Origin: Pseudomonadota bacterium
GTDB lineage: Bacteria; Pseudomonadota; Gammaproteobacteria; Steroidobacterales; Woeseiaceae
Assembly: GCA_022567775.1 (NCBI GenBank)
Contig: JADFGH010000101.1
Coordinates: 1 to 7,699 of the forward strand
Direction of reading: 5' to 3'
Length of the DNA stretch: 7,699 nt
A program made the translations under genes and the position numbers. The stretch's first letter is position 1. Every line of letters starts with the position of its first letter. Positions 6,418-7,699 of the stretch are shown piece by piece. Under the pieces are notes generated by a model. That model made no database searches. It was not told the origin of the DNA and worked only from the letters and a program-made list of their open reading frames with translations.

Positions 6418-7290
6418 TCAGCCGGTCTGGGCCGCTGGATTCGGACGGTTTTCGAATTTTGCGAGCAGGTCAGCCACTTCCTTACGCAGCTTGCGCCGAT
6501 CGACGATCATGTCGATCGCGCCATGATCAAGCAGAAACTCGCTGCGCTGAAACCCTTCCGGAAGTTTCTGGCCAACCGTCTGCTCGATAACCCGCGGTCC
6601 GGCAAATCCAATCAGCGCTTTGGGTTCGGCAATATTCACATCGCCCAGCATTGCCAGGCTGGCCGATACACCGCCGGTTGTCGGGTCCGTCAGTACCGAT
6701 ATGAATGGAATTTTCAGCTCACCCAATACCGCCAGCGCCGCCGAAGTCTTCGCCATTTGAAAAAGTGAAAACAATGCTTCCTGCATTCTTGCACCGCCAC
6801 TCGCCGAAAACGCGATCAGCGGCACCCGGTTTTCAGCGCAATATCTGGCGGCGCGGCAAAATCGCTCGCCGACCACTGAGCCCATCGAACCGCCCATAAA
6901 ACCGAACTCGAATGCACAGGCAACAATCGGCTGGCCGAACAACCGGCCTTTGACGGTAACCAAGGCGTCCTTCTCACCGGTTTTTTTCTGCGCCTGTGCT
7001 ATCCGGTCGCGATACTTCTTGCTATCGCGAAAACGCAATGGATCCTGCGGCTCGAGACCCGCCGCAATTTCCTCCTGCGTGTCAGGATCGAGGAAAAAGT
7101 CGAGGCGGGTTCTTGCACCGATGCGCATGTGGTAATCGCATTTGGGACACACATTCAGATTGCGTTCCAGTTCTGTCCGATACAGCTGCGCATCGCACTT
7201 TTGACACTTGATCCACACACCTTCCGGCACAGAGCGCGTCCGTTGCTCGGTGCTGATGCGCGATGGCATCAATTTCTCAAACCAGCTCAT
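6418..7290 (-). CDS. accD: Acetyl-CoA carboxylase carboxyltransferase subunit beta
   Basis: AccD pairs with AccA to move the carboxyl group from carboxybiotin-BCCP to acetyl-CoA, making malonyl-CoA for fatty acid synthesis. The 290-residue protein begins MSWFEKLMP and has the N-terminal four-cysteine zinc ribbon: Cys29 and Cys32 (KCQKC), Cys48 and Cys51 (VCPKC). The crotonase-like core has [11 protein letters not shown] (162-172) and [11 protein letters not shown] (201-211), whose Gly pairs form the oxyanion holes. The C-terminal region [11 protein letters not shown] is also typical. It is a little shorter than the E. coli protein (304 residues) because the C-terminal tail is short. The ATG overlaps the truA stop codon by four bases (ATGA), so translation of the two genes is probably coupled. 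The Shine-Dalgarno sequence is weak, consistent with coupling. Confidence 0.98.
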   Translation of the reverse strand: MSWFEKLMPSRISTEQRTRSVPEGVWIKCQKCDAQLYRTELERNLNVCPKCDYHMRIGARTRLDFFLDPDTQEEIAAGLEPQDPLRFRDSKKYRDRIAQAQKKTGEKDALVTVKGRLFGQPIVACAFEFGFMGGSMGSVVGERFCRAARYCAENRVPLIAFSASGGARMQEALFSLFQMAKTSAALAVLGELKIPFISVLTDPTTGGVSASLAMLGDVNIAEPKALIGFAGPRVIEQTVGQKLPEGFQRSEFLLDHGAIDMIVDRRKLRKEVADLLAKFENRPNPAAQTG

Positions 7291-7699
7291 AGGCTCGCAT
7301 CATAAACGAATCCGGGGACACTGGGGTCTGACCCCCGCGGAATTTTGCATTGCTCAGGATATTCAACATCAACCAAAGTCAGTCCATGCGGCGGTGCTGT
7401 GACACCACCGTGCGCGCGGTCCCGGCCCTCCAGTACAGACTCCGCCCAACCCGGTTCCTCGTCGCCTTTGCCGATCGCAACCAGCAACCCCGTGATGTTT
7501 CTCACCATGTGTTGCAGGAACGCGTTGGCGGTGACCGTAATCGCCAGCCATTCATCGGTTCGGCTCACCTGCAAACTGCTGATGTTCCGATTTGGCGTCG
7601 ATGCCTGGCAGCCGGCTGCCCTGAATGCCGAAAAGTCGTGTTGACCACGCAAGTAATCTGCTGCCTGTTGCATCGCCTGCTCGTCAAGCGACTCGTGAA
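7287..7699 (-). CDS. truA: tRNA pseudouridine(38-40) synthase, C-terminal half (5' end outside the window)
   Basis: The open frame runs in from the right edge without a start; an internal ATG at 7673 is not the true start, because LDEQA just upstream is also family-like. About 136 of roughly 270 residues are present. TruA isomerises uridines 38-40 in the anticodon stem of many tRNAs. Visible family blocks are [12 protein letters not shown] with the following [25 protein letters not shown], and [14 protein letters not shown]. The catalytic Asp lies in the missing N-terminal half. After YPEQCKIP the tail [10 protein letters not shown] is encoded by a palindromic GGGGTC/GACCCC sequence that looks like a REP-type insertion; the gene ends shortly after it with TGA inside the accD start. 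No trpF lies between truA and accD. Confidence 0.95.
   Translation of the reverse strand, partial: HESLDEQAMQQAADYLRGQHDFSAFRAAGCQASTPNRNISSLQVSRTDEWLAITVTANAFLQHMVRNITGLLVAIGKGDEEPGWAESVLEGRDRAHGGVTAPPHGLTLVDVEYPEQCKIPRGSDPSVPGFVYDASL
7314..7335. repeat. GGGGTC-T-GACCCC palindrome inside the 3' end of truA (REP-like)
   Basis: On the plus strand, GGGGACACT is followed directly by GGGGTCTGACCCC, an inverted repeat with 6-bp arms (7323-7328 and 7330-7335) around one base. Combinations of GGGGACA with GGGGTC(A/T)GACCCC are, from memory, common dispersed motifs near REP-associated tyrosine transposases in various proteobacteria. The sequence lies within the last ~16 codons of truA, where it adds a few in-frame residues before the stop. 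No transposase gene is in the window, so the link is inference. Confidence 0.5.

Overview
This window is a housekeeping region from a gammaproteobacterium. The gene order on the minus strand, truA > accD > folC > dedD > cvpA > purF, matches the well-known gammaproteobacterial fatty acid/folate/purine cluster (accD-folC-dedD-cvpA-purF in E. coli, truA-trpF-accD-folC in Pseudomonas). The base composition is moderately GC-rich. The details do not fit Enterobacterales or Pseudomonas exactly: trpF (and dedA) are missing between truA and accD, and a receiver-like/protein kinase fusion gene follows purF. I infer a less-studied environmental gammaproteobacterium and cannot name the genus.

Layout from left to right: the 3' end of lpxH on the plus strand (1-223); an 86-bp convergent gap filled mostly by a large imperfect inverted repeat (232-297) that resembles a REP element; then a run of minus-strand genes reading leftward. 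In transcription order these are the 3' half of truA (enters from the right edge, stop at 7287), accD (7290-6418), folC (6354-5044), a dedD-like SPOR gene (4936-4367), cvpA (4262-3732), purF (3696-2155), a protein kinase with an N-terminal pseudo-receiver domain (2126-924) and miaE (924-310). truA/accD overlap by ATGA and kinase/miaE overlap by TGATG. The purF-kinase gap is 28 bp and the cvpA-purF gap 35 bp, so purF-kinase-miaE looks like one transcription unit. The larger gaps before dedD (107 bp) and cvpA (104 bp) hold candidate internal promoters, the first with a perfect 7-bp dyad lying over the -10/+1 region.

Most genes are core metabolism or maintenance: tRNA pseudouridylation (TruA), malonyl-CoA synthesis (AccD), folate polyglutamylation (FolC), a septal SPOR protein (DedD), an inner-membrane protein (CvpA), the first step of purine synthesis (PurF), tRNA A37 hydroxylation (MiaE) and lipid A synthesis (LpxH).

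The least ordinary element is the kinase. Its Hanks-type catalytic residues are intact, but the glycines of its nucleotide loop are replaced by Ala/Ser, and the fused receiver has lost its phospho-acceptor Asp. Two REP-like palindromes (one intergenic, one apparently inside the last codons of truA) are the other points worth a second look. I saw no CRISPR, tRNA, rRNA, prophage or complete insertion sequence, and no clear evidence for a new multi-gene system.
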